From Emcibacter sp048269205 (lineage in GTDB: Bacteria > Pseudomonadota > Alphaproteobacteria > Sphingomonadales > Emcibacteraceae), in the NCBI RefSeq assembly GCF_048269205.1, contig NZ_JBLXJC010000002.1, positions 310,001-374,000 of the forward strand: a stretch of DNA of 64,000 bases, read 5' to 3'. The notes under the pieces were generated by a model that did no database searches, was not told the DNA's origin, and worked only from the letters and a program-made list of their open reading frames with translations. Positions 16,375 to 26,024 of this stretch are shown here, piece after piece. The number at the start of each line of letters is the position of its first letter. Position 1 is the stretch's first letter. A program made the position numbers and the translations under genes.

Positions 16375-17523
16375 TCAGGCGAAAGCGCCACCGCGGGAAA
16401 TCATGGTATCCTTGTGCAGAGCGACGCACAGAACGAAACCAAGACCGATCAGAAGGGTAAGCATGGCCGAACCGCCGTAGGAGACCAGCGGCAACGGAAC
16501 CCCCACGACCGGCAGCATGCCCATGACCATGGCGATATTGATGAAGACATAGAGGAAAAATGTCACCGACATACCGAGTGCGAGCAGTCGGCCGAACTGA
16601 CTTCTGACGCTCATGCTGACCAGGATGGCATAAGCCAGCAATGTCAGATATAGAAACAGAAGCCCCAGCCCGCCGATCAGGCCGAATTCCTCGGACAGGA
16701 CAGTAAAAATAAAGTCAGTCTGCTTTTCAGGCAGAAAATTGAGCTGGCTCTGTGTTCCCTGTACAAAACCCTTGCCGTAAAGGCCGCCCGACCCAAAGGC
16801 AATCTTGGACTGAATAATATGATAGCCTGCGCCAAGCGGGTCCCGCTCCGGATCAAGAAAGGTCAGCACCCTTTCTTTCTGGTAGGGCTTGAGAAAATTC
16901 CAGGCGCTGATTGCGGCGGGAATGGTGGCAATCAGTCCAGCGATAAAAATCCACATTCTGACCCCGGCCGCAAACAGAATGGCAATGCCGCCGAAAGCAA
17001 TCAGCAGGGTGGTTCCCAAATCCGGCTGGCGAAGCACAAAGAATGCCGGCATGACGATCAGTATCACCGGCATCAGAAGGCTTTTGTACGTGGACTGGTC
17101 CTCGTTGGACAAACAATGAAAATAGCGTGCCAAAGCCATCACAAGGGCGATTTTCATGAATTCGGAGGGCTGCAGATTCATAAAGCCGATATTGAGCCAG
17201 CGCTGGGCTCCCATCCCGGTATGCCCCACGAATTCCACCGCCACAAGCAGCAGAAGCGACAGAAAATAAAGCGGATAAGCCAGGAACATCCATATCCTGA
17301 GATCAACCAGGGCAATAACAAGCATGCAAGCCAGACCGATCAGAAACCTGATCAACTGACTTTTGGCCCAGGGCTCAAAGCTGCCGCCGGCGACGGAATA
17401 GAGAAGAGCGAGGCCGGTACAGCCAATGGCCACGACCACAGCAACAATCAGCCAGTTGATTTCAGAAACCTTCTGAAAAACCGATCTTCTGCCCCGGCGT
17501 GTATTTCGGGAAAGAGCTGTCAT
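16375..17523 (-). CDS. rodA: rod-shape SEDS glycosyltransferase RodA
   Basis: Polymerises lipid II during side-wall elongation together with PBP2. Ten hydrophobic helices, with SEDS blocks such as GAQRWLNIGFMNLQPSEFMKI in shortened form, RQPDLGTTLLI, KIAFGSGGLYGKGF, LPEKQTDFIFTVLSEEFG and GVPLPLVSYGGSAM. 382 residues. Its ATG shares one base with the PBP2 stop (TGATG), showing coupled translation at the end of the mre operon. Confidence 0.96.
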   Translation of the reverse strand: MTALSRNTRRGRRSVFQKVSEINWLIVAVVVAIGCTGLALLYSVAGGSFEPWAKSQLIRFLIGLACMLVIALVDLRIWMFLAYPLYFLSLLLLVAVEFVGHTGMGAQRWLNIGFMNLQPSEFMKIALVMALARYFHCLSNEDQSTYKSLLMPVILIVMPAFFVLRQPDLGTTLLIAFGGIAILFAAGVRMWIFIAGLIATIPAAISAWNFLKPYQKERVLTFLDPERDPLGAGYHIIQSKIAFGSGGLYGKGFVQGTQSQLNFLPEKQTDFIFTVLSEEFGLIGGLGLLFLYLTLLAYAILVSMSVRSQFGRLLALGMSVTFFLYVFINIAMVMGMLPVVGVPLPLVSYGGSAMLTLLIGLGFVLCVALHKDTMISRGGAFA

Positions 17524-19376
17524 CAGGCCTGCCTCTCCCCCTTCTTAAGCATGTCATCCTTCTTGTATTTTTCCTGGACGTAACGCATGACATCCGCCGC
17601 GATGGGAGAAGCCGTCGAGGCACCACCACCACCATGTTCCACAAGGACTGAGACAACATACCGGGGAGCCTCCACAGGCCCATATCCTACAAACAAGGCG
17701 TGTTCCCGCTCAATCCAGGGCTTATCGCCATATTTCCGGATGCCGGTGTCCCGTTCAGCCTTGCTGATCCGGCGTACCTGGCTGGTTCCCGTCTTCCCGC
17801 CCATGGAATAGCTCTTGCCGTGTTTGATATAGTAATGAGCCGTACCCTTGGGTTCATTGACAACAGCGGACATGCCTTTCTGCACCAGCCGCAGGTGGGA
17901 TTGGGAAACGGCGATCTTTTGGGGCTGTACCGGCGTCTCTTCGCCGGAAGGAAGAATAATTCTCGGCTCAACCGCATAGCCGCCATTCACCAGTCGCGAG
18001 GTCATAACAGCAAGCTGAAGGGGAGTGGAAAGAACATATCCCTGCCCAATCCCGGCATTGGCTGTGTCCCCGCCCTGCCAGCTCACTCCCTGGGTTGCCT
18101 GTTTCCAGCCCTTGCTGGGGATCAGTCCCTCAACTTCACCTGGAATCCCGATATCAAATTTTTGACCAAGGCCAAATCTGTGTGCAACTTCCTTTATCTT
18201 GTCGATGCCGACACGGCCAGCCACCTCGTAAAAAAAGACATCGCAGGAACCGGCAATGGCGTCTTCCAGGTTAACATCCCCGTGGCCGTATTTTTTCCAA
18301 CAGTGGAACGTATGATTGCCAAGTTCATATTTTCCGTTGCAGTGAATTTCCTCGATATCGTCGATAACACCTGCTTCCAGCGCCGCCAGGGCCACGATCA
18401 TCTTGAAGGTGGAGCCCGGAGGATACATGCCGGAAATCGCCTTGTTGATCAGTGGGGTACGGATATCACGGTTCAATGCATCCCATTTTTTCTGGCTGAT
18501 CCCCAGATTGAAATCGTTGGGATCAAACGCCGGCGTTGACGCCATGGCCAGAAGATCCCCGTTATGGATATCCATCACCACAATGGCGGCGCTCTGGTCA
18601 CGCACCCTTTCGGCGGCAAATTTCTGAAGGCCAAGGTCGATAGTCAGGCGTATGTCGTCGCCCGGCACACTGTCCTGGCGGGACAACTCCCGGATCACCC
18701 GTCCCAGCGCATTGACCTCTACCCGGCTGTTGCCGCCCTCGCCGCGCAAGCGCTGCTCAAGCTCCCTCTCCATACCGTCCTTGCCGATTTTGAAACCAGG
18801 CAGTTCCAGCAGGGGATCATCGGACCGACGCAGATCCTTTTCACTGACCGCGCCCACATATCCCACCAGATGAGCCAGATACTCCTTCTGTGGATAATAG
18901 CGTGTGGTGCCTATATCCGGCTGGATGCCGGGCAGGTCGGGAATATTCACATTAACGTGGGCAAAGGTCTCCCAGTCCAGGTTTTGCGCCACGGCAACCG
19001 GCAGGAAGGAACGCTGTCTCTTGATGGCTTTCAGTATACGTTTCTGTTCCCTGGCCGATAGCGATACCAGTTCCGACAGAACGGTCAGTGTTTCTTCCAC
19101 ATTTTCGGACTGCTCCGGTATCAGGTTAATCCGGTAGTCCACCCTGTTACCAGCCAGAAGCTCCCCATAACGATCGAGGATCTGGCCCCGTTCCGGTGAC
19201 AACAGGCGCAGGCTGATACGGTTCTCATCAGCCAGCAGTTCATACTGGCTTCGTCCCACTACCTGCAAATAGTACATACGTCCGATCAGCGCCGAGGACA
19301 AAACCATCATTCCCCCGGCAATTATGCTTGCCCGGCGGGTATAGGTTTTATATTTGACATCGTCTGACTGGGACAA
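17523..19376 (-). CDS. mrdA: penicillin-binding protein 2 (peptidoglycan transpeptidase)
   Basis: Elongation-specific class B PBP: one N-terminal membrane helix (about 17-38), a dimerisation/pedestal domain, then the transpeptidase. The active-site triad motifs are STFK (Ser322, Lys325), SCD in AGSCDVFFYEVAG, and KTGTS. Also present is ERGQILDRYGELLA. 617 residues. It lies five bases downstream of mreD and one base overlapping rodA, the usual alphaproteobacterial order. Confidence 0.96.
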   Translation of the reverse strand: MSQSDDVKYKTYTRRASIIAGGMMVLSSALIGRMYYLQVVGRSQYELLADENRISLRLLSPERGQILDRYGELLAGNRVDYRINLIPEQSENVEETLTVLSELVSLSAREQKRILKAIKRQRSFLPVAVAQNLDWETFAHVNVNIPDLPGIQPDIGTTRYYPQKEYLAHLVGYVGAVSEKDLRRSDDPLLELPGFKIGKDGMERELEQRLRGEGGNSRVEVNALGRVIRELSRQDSVPGDDIRLTIDLGLQKFAAERVRDQSAAIVVMDIHNGDLLAMASTPAFDPNDFNLGISQKKWDALNRDIRTPLINKAISGMYPPGSTFKMIVALAALEAGVIDDIEEIHCNGKYELGNHTFHCWKKYGHGDVNLEDAIAGSCDVFFYEVAGRVGIDKIKEVAHRFGLGQKFDIGIPGEVEGLIPSKGWKQATQGVSWQGGDTANAGIGQGYVLSTPLQLAVMTSRLVNGGYAVEPRIILPSGEETPVQPQKIAVSQSHLRLVQKGMSAVVNEPKGTAHYYIKHGKSYSMGGKTGTSQVRRISKAERDTGIRKYGDKPWIEREHALFVGYGPVEAPRYVVSVLVEHGGGGASTASPIAADVMRYVQEKYKKDDMLKKGERQA

Positions 19377-19381
19377 AATAT

Positions 19382-19897
19382 TTACCTTTTATCGCCCTTG
19401 AGCCGTTTCCGAACCTTGCCAAACCCCCAGGTAATGACCGGGAACATGGCAATTGTCAGCAAACTCTGGCCAACGGCATGCCAGTAATTCAGGACGGTCT
19501 TGTAATATATGGACGCCACCGCCCAGCTGCTGAACCCGAATACCAGGGAAATGATGACAAAAATCAGCCAGTTAAACAAAAAGTCACGTTCGAGAAAGTT
19601 TCTTCCCTGAAGCAGCACAAACTGTCGGACAAGCAAAAGAAGCAGCGCCATCATGCCCAACGGCCCGCCCCCCAGTATATCCTGCAAAAGCCCGATTATA
19701 AAGACCGCACTCACCGGGAGGAGCTCGGGCCGGACAACAGTCCAGTAATAGACCGCGATCAGGGTCAGGAAGGGCATCAGATTGCCGAAATAGGGAATCT
19801 TGTAGGGCAACACCGTAATGATCGCCAGCAACAGGCTGAGCAAGAACGGCATCAGCCCCCGGAAACCTATCTCATTCTTTTTTTCCAGAAGTGCCAT
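19382..19897 (-). CDS. mreD: rod shape-determining protein MreD
   Basis: 171-residue protein with about five membrane helices. It carries typical MreD features: PFLTLIAVYYWTVVRPELLP, then GLLQDILGGGPLGMMAL. It links cytoplasmic MreB to periplasmic MreC in the elongasome. The start shares one base with the mreC stop. Confidence 0.92.
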   Translation of the reverse strand: MALLEKKNEIGFRGLMPFLLSLLLAIITVLPYKIPYFGNLMPFLTLIAVYYWTVVRPELLPVSAVFIIGLLQDILGGGPLGMMALLLLLVRQFVLLQGRNFLERDFLFNWLIFVIISLVFGFSSWAVASIYYKTVLNYWHAVGQSLLTIAMFPVITWGFGKVRKRLKGDKR

Positions 19898-20757
19898 CAG
19901 TTTTTGCCCTCTGCCGGTTGCTCTACAGTCTGTTTGCCCTTCGCCGTATCGGTTTCCGGTGTAGGTGCGATATCATAGGCCAGTACACTGACATAGTTGA
20001 GCCGGTACAAATTGGTGGCAAGGGCGACGCGAATGCCATTTGTGCCATTAACCTCGACGACACGGCCGACCGGCATATCCGGCGGAAAGACCTTGGCAAA
20101 TCCACTGGTCAATACCACATCCCCGACCTCGACCTCCGCCCCAAGCGGCAGAAAATTGAGCAACGGTTTACCACTGTTATCCCCTTCCAGAATGACGTTG
20201 ATACCGCTGGAAGCGATTTTGACGGGTACCCGGCTGTTCAGGTCGGTAATCAGCAATACCCGCGCCGAAGAAGCCCCCACATTGACGATACGACCGACAA
20301 TTCCCTCTTCGTTAACCACGGCCATGCCCTTGCGGATACCGTCTTTGGAGCCGCTGTTGATCAGGACGCTCTTGAAAAAGGGACTGCCGCTGTCGGATAC
20401 CACCCTTGAGGCGGCAACGGTATTCACCGTACCCTGGCGGATATTCAGCAAACTGGAAAGCCGCTGATTGTCGACAACAAGCTGTGAGGCAATATGCTGG
20501 TCCTGACGCAACTTCGTATTTTCCTGACGGAGACGTTCGTTGTCCGAATAGACCAGCGCCAGTTTCTGCGTCCAGCTGACAAAATCGTCCGCCGCGTCCA
20601 GCGGCTTTGAAAGCACATCAAGAACGGCGGAAAAGCTGTTGAAGACGACGGCACGACCGGCATCCACAGCACCATTGTCGTTTCGTCCGAAGACCAGCAG
20701 GGCAAAGGACAAAAGGATGAAGAAGATGGCCGAGAATCTCTGTCCAAACCCCTTCAT
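19897..20757 (-). CDS. mreC: rod shape-determining protein MreC
   Basis: 286 residues: an N-terminal membrane helix (about 7-25), a coiled coil around 60-95 (NERLRQENTKLRQ), then the beta-barrel domain. The barrel has GSKDGIRKGMAVVNEEGIVG, RVLLITDLNSRVPV, GDVVLTSG and FPPDMPVGRV. The Pro/Glu-rich tail is short. It forms the periplasmic scaffold of the elongasome and lies 40 bases downstream of mreB. Confidence 0.95.
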   Translation of the reverse strand: MKGFGQRFSAIFFILLSFALLVFGRNDNGAVDAGRAVVFNSFSAVLDVLSKPLDAADDFVSWTQKLALVYSDNERLRQENTKLRQDQHIASQLVVDNQRLSSLLNIRQGTVNTVAASRVVSDSGSPFFKSVLINSGSKDGIRKGMAVVNEEGIVGRIVNVGASSARVLLITDLNSRVPVKIASSGINVILEGDNSGKPLLNFLPLGAEVEVGDVVLTSGFAKVFPPDMPVGRVVEVNGTNGIRVALATNLYRLNYVSVLAYDIAPTPETDTAKGKQTVEQPAEGKN

Positions 20758-20797
20758 TTTCCGGTCCCCTGCCTCACTGTATTGATATCATGACCCC

Positions 20798-21835
20798 TCA
20801 GTAGGAGTCACTCAGCACATGTTTGAGGATTTCGTCCTCAAGTGAACGGCCGGTGCCGAGCGCCACACAGGTGAGCGGTTCTTCAGCCACGAATACCGGA
20901 AGACCCGTTGCCTTGCGAAGAACCTTGTCCAGATCACGCAGCAGCGCACCGCCACCGGTCAGGACGATACCCTTGTCCACAATATCTGCAGCCAGTTCGG
21001 GCGGGGTCTGCTCAAGAGCGTATTTCACCCCTTCCACAATGGCACCAACCGGCTCGGCCAGGGCCTCGGAAATCTGCAACTGGTCGATAACGATTTCCTT
21101 GGGCACGCCGTTCATCAGGTCGCGTCCCTTGATTTCCATGGTTTTGCCAACACCATCTTCCGGCGGTGCGGCGGTCCCGATTTCCTTTTTGATACGTTCA
21201 GCGCTGCTTTCCCCGATCAGCAGGTTATGGTTACGGCGAATATAGGCGATAATCGCCTCGTCCATCTTGTCGCCACCGACGCGAACAGAGGACGCATAGA
21301 CGATGCCACCAAGGGACAGCACGGCCACTTCACTGGTGCCGCCCCCGATATCCACGATCATGGAACCGGTCGGTTCGGTCACCGGCAGGCCGGCGCCGAT
21401 GGCAGCCGCCATGGGCTCTTCAATCAGGAAAACGCGCCGTGCGCCGGCTTCCAGGGCACTGTCACGGATCGCCTTGCGTTCCACAGGAGTGGAGCCTGAC
21501 GGTACACAGATCACGATCTGGGGATTGGCCATCATGCTGCGGTTATGCACCTTGCGGATGAAATCCTTGATCATGGCTTCCGCCACTTCAAAGTCTGCAA
21601 TCACGCCGTCCCGAAGAGGACGGATTGCCTCGATATTACCGGGTGTGCGGCCAAGCATCATTTTGGCCTCCTCACCCACGGCCAGCACATGTTTGATGCC
21701 GCCTTCATTCTTAAGAGCCACCACAGAAGGTTCATTAAGAACAATACCGCGGCCTTTTACATAAACGAGGGTATTGGCGGTACCCAGATCAATTGCCATG
21801 TCAGAGGAGAACATCCCCAGTAGTTTTTCGAACAT
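20798..21835 (-). CDS. mreB: rod shape-determining protein MreB (bacterial actin)
   Basis: 345-residue actin homologue. The nucleotide-binding blocks are IDLGTANTLVYVKG, PSGSTPVERKAIRDSA, IEEPMAAAIGAGLP, VDIGGGTSEVAV and TGGGALLRDLD. First gene of the mreB-mreC-mreD-mrdA-rodA operon. The gap in front of it (21836-22083) holds the promoter region and no other feature I could recognise. Confidence 0.98.
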   Translation of the reverse strand: MFEKLLGMFSSDMAIDLGTANTLVYVKGRGIVLNEPSVVALKNEGGIKHVLAVGEEAKMMLGRTPGNIEAIRPLRDGVIADFEVAEAMIKDFIRKVHNRSMMANPQIVICVPSGSTPVERKAIRDSALEAGARRVFLIEEPMAAAIGAGLPVTEPTGSMIVDIGGGTSEVAVLSLGGIVYASSVRVGGDKMDEAIIAYIRRNHNLLIGESSAERIKKEIGTAAPPEDGVGKTMEIKGRDLMNGVPKEIVIDQLQISEALAEPVGAIVEGVKYALEQTPPELAADIVDKGIVLTGGGALLRDLDKVLRKATGLPVFVAEEPLTCVALGTGRSLEDEILKHVLSDSY

Positions 21836-22083
21836 CTATTTCAGCCTATCCCGTGCACGATTTGATCTGCGAAAAAGCACCAGGTTAAAGCGCCCAATCC
21901 AGACCGGTTAACTATAACTGAACTGCTTATAAAGTCTATCTATTAACATATGGTTTTCATTGCAATAATTTCATGCCCAAAGTAAGGCGGAACACCATAA
22001 AAAGTGAAAAACGACCCCCCTGCCTGGGCAAGGAGGCCGTAAACAGCCAGTATTCAAAAAATGCAAATATTCGAACCCTCATT

Positions 22084-23628
22084 TCAGGCGGTCATTTTCT
22101 CCGGCGCTGTCTTCTCACGTTTCGTAAGCAGCTTGTTCAAAGCATTGGCATAAGCCCGTGCAGATGCCACCAAAGTATCCGTGTGGGCCGCATGGCCATT
22201 GACTGTTTTACCGTCTTCCTCCAGCCGCACAGTGACTTCCGCCTGGGCGTCGGTGCCCCTGGTCACAGCATGAACCTGATATAATTGCAGGTGCGGTTCA
22301 CCGCCGATCACAGCGCGCAGAGCCTTGAAGGCCGCATCCACCGGGCCGTTGCCTTCGGAAAAGACTGTTTTTTCCTTGCCGTCAACTTCCAGCACCAGAT
22401 CCGCACTGTTGGCCTTACCCTGTTCACAGACGAATTTCCAGCCGATCACCTTGATATGATCGTTATCCTGCATGTTGCTGTCGACAATGGAAATAATATC
22501 CTCGTCATAGACGGTCTTCTTGCGGTCAGCCAGATCCTTGAACTGCTGAAAGGCGTTCATGAATTCGTTATCGCCCAGCTCAAACCCGAGATCCTTCAGC
22601 TTTTCCCGGAAGGCATGGCGACCGGAATGCTTGCCCATCACCAGGGAGGATTCCTTGAGGCCGACGCTTTCAGGAGTCATGATTTCATAGGTTTCGGCAT
22701 TTTTCAGCATACCGTCCTGGTGTATGCCGCTCTCATGGGCAAAGGCATTTGCGCCCACAATGGCCTTGTTGTTCTGTACTGCCAGACCGGTCACACTGCT
22801 CACCAGCCGGGACGTCTTGGTGATATTTTCCGTCACCACCCCGGTGCTGTAGGGCAACATATCCTGACGGGTGCGGAAGGCCATGACAATTTCCTCCAGC
22901 GCGGCATTTCCTGCCCGTTCGCCAATGCCGTTGATCGTACATTCGATCTGACGCGCCCCGCCCTGGACCGCAGCGATACTGTTGGCTACCGCCAGCCCCA
23001 GGTCGTTGTGGCAATGAGTGGAAAAGATCGCCTTGTCGCTATTGGGAACATTGGTAATGATATTCTGGATCATCTGCCGGTATTCATCGGGCGTGGTATA
23101 ACCCACCGTATCCGGCACATTGATGGTGGTTGCGCCAGCCCGGATTGCCGTTTCAATGGATTTATACAGAAAATCTTCTTCCGTCCGGGTGCCATCCTCG
23201 CAGGACCATTCCACATCCTCACACAGGTTGCGGGCATAAGCCACGCTGTCAGCTATGGCGTCGAGCACCTCCTCCGGCTCCATCTGCAGCTTGTATTTCA
23301 TATGCAGCGGGCTGGTGGAAATGAATGTATGAATGCGCGGGCGTACCGCCGGCTTCAATGCCTCCCACGCCCGGTCGATATCCTTGTGGGACGCCCGGGC
23401 CAGTGAACAGACACTGGTTTCTTTCATCAGCTTGGCAACTTCGTTTACGGATTCGAAATCGCCGTTTGAAGCTATGGCAAAGCCCGCCTCAATTACATCA
23501 ACACCCAACGTTTCCAGTGCCTCGGCCACGCGGATTTTCTCCGTCAATGTCATAGAGGCCCCCGGCGACTGTTCGCCATCACGCAAGGTGGTATCAAAAA
23601 TTACTACGCGGTTCTTGTCTATCGTCAT
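22084..23628 (-). CDS. leuA: 2-isopropylmalate synthase
   Basis: Condenses acetyl-CoA with 2-ketoisovalerate, the committed step of leucine synthesis. The catalytic TIM barrel (about 1-275) has DTTLRDGEQSPGASM, HCHNDLGLAVANS (metal-binding HxH) and NGIGERAGNAALEEIVMA. The C-terminal regulatory domain (about 390-500) binds leucine for feedback inhibition. 514 residues. AAGG stands nine bases before the ATG. Upstream is a leucine-rich leader frame with a hairpin, indicating attenuation. Confidence 0.97.
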   Translation of the reverse strand: MTIDKNRVVIFDTTLRDGEQSPGASMTLTEKIRVAEALETLGVDVIEAGFAIASNGDFESVNEVAKLMKETSVCSLARASHKDIDRAWEALKPAVRPRIHTFISTSPLHMKYKLQMEPEEVLDAIADSVAYARNLCEDVEWSCEDGTRTEEDFLYKSIETAIRAGATTINVPDTVGYTTPDEYRQMIQNIITNVPNSDKAIFSTHCHNDLGLAVANSIAAVQGGARQIECTINGIGERAGNAALEEIVMAFRTRQDMLPYSTGVVTENITKTSRLVSSVTGLAVQNNKAIVGANAFAHESGIHQDGMLKNAETYEIMTPESVGLKESSLVMGKHSGRHAFREKLKDLGFELGDNEFMNAFQQFKDLADRKKTVYDEDIISIVDSNMQDNDHIKVIGWKFVCEQGKANSADLVLEVDGKEKTVFSEGNGPVDAAFKALRAVIGGEPHLQLYQVHAVTRGTDAQAEVTVRLEEDGKTVNGHAAHTDTLVASARAYANALNKLLTKREKTAPEKMTA

Positions 23629-23706
23629 TGGTCTTAACCTTCAAATTTCTGGTTCGAAATATAACAGAACTGTCCGTAATTGCCATACGTACAGAGTTGT
23701 TTTTCT

Positions 23707-23759
23707 CCCCTAAACGCCTGCTGATCCTACAGCTTTTAACAGGTAAAGGCGCTCAGGGG
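23707..23759 (-). promoter_or_regulatory. attenuator-type hairpin between leader frame and leuA
   Basis: On the minus strand CCCCTGAGCGCC (23759-23748) pairs with GGCGTTTAGGGG (23718-23707) over 12 positions including two G-U pairs. The first arm contains the TGA stop of the leader frame, so a ribosome finishing the leader would disrupt the stem. An inner GCTG/CAGC hairpin sits in the loop. The stem is followed by AGAAAAAC rather than a U-run, so it may control translation or Rho access instead of intrinsic termination. Confidence 0.5.
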
Positions 23760-23881
23760 CGAGCTAGTCGGCCAAGAGATAGAAGAAGGGTGGAGAGAGT
23801 ACCGGTGGGCAGACACACCTGAGCAACGGACAAAATATCTCCGTTTTCATTCAGTTGCGTGCTGTATTCCGCGTGTGTCAT
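23753..23881 (-). CDS. leuA leader peptide (42 residues)
   Basis: A short open frame starting ATG 23881 whose end reads STLLLSLGRLARP. It includes CTT CTT CTA and a later CTT and CTA, that is, a run of uncommon leucine codons just before the stop. The stop lies inside the first arm of a strong hairpin, and the frame ends about 124 bases before leuA. This is the layout of ribosome-mediated leucine attenuation known upstream of leuA genes. The ribosome-binding site before the ATG is weak, and an internal GTG (23818) would give a shorter peptide with the same leucines. Confidence 0.6.
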   Translation of the reverse strand: MTHAEYSTQLNENGDILSVAQVCLPTGTLSTLLLSLGRLARP

Positions 23882-24202
23882 ATCCGGTTTCAGTCAGTTA
23901 ATGTTTGCAGGCTTTGTTTACCTTATATAACGTCGAGTGTGAATAAAAAAAGTCCCGATCCTGTATTTTTCCACTGGATCTGCAAAATATTATTCTGATC
24001 ATTGTTGGTAAACAAGTTCTTAACAGAATCTCCCCCAAACACCGCATTCGACCTGTTACAAGGCTGAACACAGCCCAATCCGGCAAAATTTACGCTCATA
24101 AACGGGAATCAGTCATTGACAAACCCGCTGCTGCATATTCATATTCGCTTCACTTTTTTGACGGAACAGGTCAAACCGGATTAATCAGGGGGATTTTGAG
24201 AA
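23882..24202. other. divergent promoter region between leuA leader and sensor kinase
   Basis: 321 bp without a convincing gene. A minus-strand TATATAAGG (complement near 23922-23930) could be the -10 region for the leuA leader transcript. GGGGGA near 24188 is the ribosome-binding site of the kinase on the other side. Nothing else was recognised. Confidence 0.4.
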
Positions 24203-25285
24203 TTGTCGCAATTCTGGCATCCACATCTATTACTGGTCATGGCATTCATACCGGTGCCGGTGACACTTTTTCTCAAGCGCCATTCTCTCGCTCACCTCAG
24301 TGCAGGATATAACCGTCTGTTTGGGGGGCTTTGTCTCGTTACCGTCATCACCTTCATGGATTACCTGGAAGAAGTACCGCCCGGAAAAAAACTGTTCGAA
24401 TATATCTTCGGCATCCCCTGGCTTGGCCCCCAACTGATTTATGCCTATGTTGCGGCCGTTCTGCTGATTGGCTGGGGAATAATCAGTTGGCTTTCTGCAG
24501 TATCGAATGTCACCCGGGAAGTGGAACTGCGCAAAAAGGCCGAGAACGACCTGCGCGAACTTTCCAGGAAATCAAACGAGCTTGCCGTACAGGCCGAAGA
24601 AGCCAGCCAGGCCAAATCCGCCTTCCTGGCGAACATGTCTCACGAACTGCGCACCCCCCTGAACGCCATTATCGGTTATTCCGAACTACTGAGAAACAAA
24701 AGCATTCCGATGACCGCGGAAAAGAGGGATGAATATGCGGAACATATTTTCATCAGCGGCCGGCATCTGCTGGATCTGATCAATGATATTCTTGACCTGG
24801 CCAAAGTGGAATCCGGCAAGTTAGAGGTTTGTCCGGGACCAGTTGACATTCTTCTCCTGCTGCAGGACTGCAACAATTTCGTAGCCTCGATGGCAGAAAA
24901 GGCGCGCATCAGTGTCGAAGTCGACTGCCCCGACCTGGATATCACAAGCGACGAGAAAATCCTCAAACAGATCATCATCAATCTGATGAGCAACGCCATT
25001 AAATACAATCATCCCGGGGGATTCGTAAATGTCACCGGAAGGCTTGAAGAGGGCCTACTGCATATAACTGTCTCGGATAACGGTGTCGGCATGACGGAGC
25101 GGGAGCTCCAGCTTGTCATGGAACCCTTCGTCCAGATTGATAACAGCTATAGCCGCAAGGTGGAAGGCACCGGCCTCGGCCTGGCCCTGGTCAACAGTTT
25201 CACCGAACTTTTGGGTGGCACGGTCAGCATCCTGTCCCGCAAAAACGAGGGGACCACCGTCACCCTCACCCTGCCGGTTGGATAA
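24203..25285 (+). CDS. orphan membrane sensor histidine kinase
   Basis: 360 residues. Two to three N-terminal helices (about 8-25, 40-55 and 78-98) are followed by a short coiled coil. The HisKA domain has FLANMSHELRTPLNAIIGYSE, given here only in part as SHELRTPLN. The ATPase domain has NLMSNAIKYN, VSDNGVGM and GTGLGLALVNS. The start is TTG 24203 with GGGGGA nine bases upstream. No response regulator lies nearby, so its partner is encoded elsewhere. The HisKA type resembles the cell-cycle kinases DivJ/PleC, but that alone does not assign a role. Confidence 0.88.
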   Translation: MSQFWHPHLLLVMAFIPVPVTLFLKRHSLAHLSAGYNRLFGGLCLVTVITFMDYLEEVPPGKKLFEYIFGIPWLGPQLIYAYVAAVLLIGWGIISWLSAVSNVTREVELRKKAENDLRELSRKSNELAVQAEEASQAKSAFLANMSHELRTPLNAIIGYSELLRNKSIPMTAEKRDEYAEHIFISGRHLLDLINDILDLAKVESGKLEVCPGPVDILLLLQDCNNFVASMAEKARISVEVDCPDLDITSDEKILKQIIINLMSNAIKYNHPGGFVNVTGRLEEGLLHITVSDNGVGMTERELQLVMEPFVQIDNSYSRKVEGTGLGLALVNSFTELLGGTVSILSRKNEGTTVTLTLPVG

Positions 25286-25367
25286 CCGACTGACAGCAAC
25301 ATGCAAGAAATTGATATGAAGAAGCCAGCACGCCGAGGCCGAAAGGGCCGCCCTAGTCCTTTTTGGC

Positions 25368-26024
25368 TCAGTCCTTTTTGGGCGCGAACAGATGCTGCAG
25401 ATGATTTTTCTTGCCGGCAAAAAGCCGTTTTTCGATATCTGCGGTAATTTTCGCCAGTGAGATGCGGATATAGTCCCGATGATTAAGCAGTTTCACGCTA
25501 TCACCTGTTTTGAAATATTGTTCTTTCGCCTTTTCCCAGGTCTTGTTTGACTCCAGAATGACGCTCAGCATCTCGTCACTGAAACTGCTGACATATTTCT
25601 CGTCATACACCAGAGTATCGAACAGAAATGCTGTCTTCTCGTCATTGGCAAAATAAAGCATATTCCACTTGAGGAACGGGTCCATTAACAGGTCCTCAAG
25701 AAGATAGGAGGAAAAATCCCCCGGCTCGCAGGCCTCGGCGCATATGGGTGTCCACATGACATTGTCGCCGCCCATATTGCACACCTCGGCGTTCACCTTT
25801 GCCACCAGTTCCGTATGACGCTGTTGAGCCTGGGCGAATGAAACATAGCTGTCGGGATACACCCGTTCAATAACCGAGCGCACCGGCTCGAAATCCGTGC
25901 CAGCCGCAGCTTTTTCACCAACAATGTGCAGCGCGTCCCTGTCAAAACCATCCGCCACCCGTTGTTTTCTACCGAAAACAGCACGGGAGGGTTTCAATGC
26001 GCCAAACCGTCTATCATTCTGCAT
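25368..26024 (-). CDS. hypothetical protein, soluble, about 218 residues
   Basis: Not recognised. No signal peptide or membrane helix. The N-terminal 25 residues are basic, and the rest is mixed alpha with aromatic blocks WNMLYFANDEKTAFLFD and YVSSFSDEMLSVILE. Two Cys lie close together (ICAEACEPGDF). The C-terminus is lysine-rich. It converges on the upstream kinase gene with an 82-bp gap. It seems a genuine gene because codon use and frame length match the neighbours, but no function can be offered. Confidence 0.65.
   Translation of the reverse strand: MQNDRRFGALKPSRAVFGRKQRVADGFDRDALHIVGEKAAAGTDFEPVRSVIERVYPDSYVSFAQAQQRHTELVAKVNAEVCNMGGDNVMWTPICAEACEPGDFSSYLLEDLLMDPFLKWNMLYFANDEKTAFLFDTLVYDEKYVSSFSDEMLSVILESNKTWEKAKEQYFKTGDSVKLLNHRDYIRISLAKITADIEKRLFAGKKNHLQHLFAPKKD

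Noticed and set aside
23641..23660. GGTTCGAAAT resembling a tRNA T-arm
   Set aside because: No cloverleaf can be formed around it; no CCA-side acceptor partner.
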